Shown: in pieces, positions 62,685 to 64,000 of the stretch
How positions within the stretch are numbered: the first letter of the stretch is position 1
Layout: each line of letters starts with the position of its first letter
NCBI GenBank assembly: GCA_002104945.1
Contig: MCFH01000018.1
Coordinates: forward strand, 372,001 to 436,000
DNA from: Piromyces finnis
Taxonomy: Eukaryota; Neocallimastigomycota; Neocallimastigomycetes; Neocallimastigales; Neocallimastigaceae
Direction of reading: 5' to 3'
Length of the DNA: 64,000 nt
Notes under the pieces: generated by a model
The model's input: only the letters and a program-made list of their open reading frames with translations
The model's database searches: none
What the model was told of the DNA's origin: nothing
Position numbers and translations under genes: made by a program

Positions 62685-64000
62685 ATGAGTGAAACAGATA
62701 TTTATAAAGTACGATTATATTCTGACCATAAAACAATTCAAATTCAAGCTATAGAGAAAATTAAAAAAACATTACTTAGTTCTTTAAATGAAAATGAAAT
62801 AAACAATCTAAATAATTTATTGTGGGAATGCATAAAAAATGATAATCCATCTATTCCAATTACAAAGAGAGTTTACATTTGTTCTCTAAGTATTAATGTT
62901 ATCATTGAATTAATAAAAAATGGAAAAAATATATGGATAGATACATTAAATAATTTTTACAATATCATTCCTGGTATTGAAGAAGAAAAGCTTCCTATAA
63001 TTGTAAATGTCATTGTAAAACTATTAGAATTACATGTAGAAAATATTAGCAAAAGTGTTGAATTTAAAGACTATAATACACCATTCGAACAAAATAGTTT
63101 AAATATTCATCCATTTATATACTTAATTCAAAAACGTCCTGAAACCTGGGCTGAAATTATTCCATATCTATACAAGTTCTTACCATGTACAGATGAACTG
63201 CTTGAAATTCAAGAAAATCATAATAATGATTATTTGTTAATTACATTGGAAATGCTTTCACCATTTATTAAATATTCAATTTTAAATTTTGACGATTGCC
63301 ATTGTTTATCAAATTCTTGTATGGTAAAAGATTGGTTAATTAAACTTTTAAAGAATTCTTTGCAATTAACATCTAAAAACAATATCATTGATAAATTAAA
63401 AAATAATATAATTCAATTAATTTATTTCATTTTAATTCATTTAACACCTAATAGTAATAGTATCAATACTATTCACCAGTGTTTTTCATCTGAAATCACC
63501 AATCTATTAATAAATTATGACTTTCAAAATGAATTTTTAGGTGACTTTTTATATAATTTATTGGCTTGTGTTTTGGAACAAAGAAAAAATAATATTTCTA
63601 CTCATACCTTAGTCCTTCAAATTTATTTAATTGTTAAAGAAAAGTCTAAAAAATTAACCATTGAATACAAAGTAATATTCCCAGAAATATGTTTATTACT
63701 AATCGATACTGTTGATGAAGATGAAGAAGCTCATTTAATAAATATTTTATATATCATTATTAACCATGCAATTGAACAACATACACCATTAGTAAAATAC
63801 TTACCATTAGCTATCTTCCCACTTTTACAAGTTTATTCTGAAACTACAAATACAAAGTCAAAGTCAAAAGCTTTAAATCTTGTGAAAACAATAGAACAAA
63901 ATATTTTATTAGCAAACTTTGATAATTCTTTAAAATTAGTTGAAGAAAATACGGTAACAAATGATAAATTTAATACTACAAAGGTAAATTCTTTTATAAT
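62685..64000 (+). CDS. Focadhesin (FOCAD)-like protein, N-terminal part
   Basis: The first exon runs 62685-63983 (433 codons) and ends AAG before GTAAAT, so the gene continues off the right edge. The N-terminus follows FOCAD: IQIQAIEKI, NNLLWECIKND, a KLLEL helix, HPFIYLIQKRPETWAEIIPYL (FOCAD has HPLITVLEHRPDCW), LLLITLEM-type helices and a run of HEAT/ARM-like repeats up to ALNLVKTIEQN. No signal peptide. In animals FOCAD is an about 1800-residue cytoplasmic protein that stabilises the SKI mRNA-surveillance complex and was first placed at focal adhesions. In a fungus the RNA-decay role is the more plausible, by inference. The window holds perhaps a quarter of it. Confidence 0.72.
   Translation, partial: MSETDIYKVRLYSDHKTIQIQAIEKIKKTLLSSLNENEINNLNNLLWECIKNDNPSIPITKRVYICSLSINVIIELIKNGKNIWIDTLNNFYNIIPGIEEEKLPIIVNVIVKLLELHVENISKSVEFKDYNTPFEQNSLNIHPFIYLIQKRPETWAEIIPYLYKFLPCTDELLEIQENHNNDYLLITLEMLSPFIKYSILNFDDCHCLSNSCMVKDWLIKLLKNSLQLTSKNNIIDKLKNNIIQLIYFILIHLTPNSNSINTIHQCFSSEITNLLINYDFQNEFLGDFLYNLLACVLEQRKNNISTHTLVLQIYLIVKEKSKKLTIEYKVIFPEICLLLIDTVDEDEEAHLINILYIIINHAIEQHTPLVKYLPLAIFPLLQVYSETTNTKSKSKALNLVKTIEQNILLANFDNSLKLVEENTVTNDKFNTTKVNSFI

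Noticed and set aside
7-64000. CRISPR arrays, operons or bacterial mobile elements
   Set aside because: Introns, snRNA and protein families show a eukaryotic nuclear genome; the only spaced repeats are coding minisatellites and microsatellites.
1-64000. Dictyostelid origin because of TAA repeats and poly-N/Q proteins
   Set aside because: Not excluded, but Tda3, DPP V and Set9-type proteins, long spacers and the poly(A) SINE fit an anaerobic zoosporic fungus better.

Overview
The window is nuclear DNA from an extremely AT-rich, intron-rich eukaryote. Long homopolymer runs and TA or TAA microsatellites fill the spaces between genes. Introns are short (mostly 50-250 nt), with GTAAGT/GTAAAT/GTATGT donors and TAG/AAG/CAG acceptors. 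The gene set mixes fungal families (a Tda3-type FAD oxidoreductase, dipeptidyl-peptidase V, Set9-type H4K20 methyltransferase, CAF40) with flagellum or centrosome families (LRRC46, HMMR/RHAMM). This fits a zoosporic fungus. The base composition, homopolymers and low-complexity proteins point best to an anaerobic gut fungus (Neocallimastigomycota). That placement is inference; a chytrid or an AT-rich amoeba is the main alternative.

Most genes are broken into exons, so I rebuilt them by following reading frame across GT..AG introns. All stated joins keep frame. Left to right: an FG nucleoporin of the Nup98 type (minus, 7-3543, possibly running off the left edge as a Nup98-Nup96 precursor); a 15-exon KMT5/Set9 methyltransferase with a C-terminal chromo-barrel/Tudor-like domain (minus, 4322-8533); a U6 snRNA gene (minus, about 8691-8814); a 1247-residue coiled-coil protein (minus, 9524-13531); the CCR4-NOT subunit CAF40/CNOT9 (minus, 15203-17050); a single-pass membrane protein with a proline-rich repeat tail (minus, 18640-20459); a secreted S9 peptidase (minus, 23115-26189); SINE copy 1 (27203-27783); an ING-family PHD protein (plus, 28287-30213); a 2121-residue HMMR-like coiled coil (plus, 31196-38169); an LLPH/YBL028C nucleolar protein (minus, 39124-39942); an LRRC46-like LRR protein (plus, 41422-43541); an F-box protein (minus, 44308-45976); a 906-residue disordered protein whose start codon seems split by an intron (minus, 49148-52096); a Tda3-like oxidoreductase (minus, 54647-55957); a signal peptide-TM-SH3 surface protein (minus, 56910-59334); SINE copy 2 (61519-62069); and the first exon of a focadhesin homologue (plus, 62685 to the right edge).

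The genes are not an operon and share no pathway. Loose themes are chromatin and RNA control (KMT5, ING, CAF40, U6, LLPH), the nuclear pore, flagellum/centrosome (LRRC46, HMMR) and the cell surface or secretion (DPP5, the proline-rich receptor, the SH3 receptor).

The strongest candidate for something undescribed is the repeat: two 535-bp copies 34 kb apart, 99.6% identical, each with a tRNA-like head carrying pol III A and B boxes, a poly(A) tail and its own 14-bp target-site duplication. This is a recently active SINE, and it carries a spliceosomal-intron-like segment inside it.
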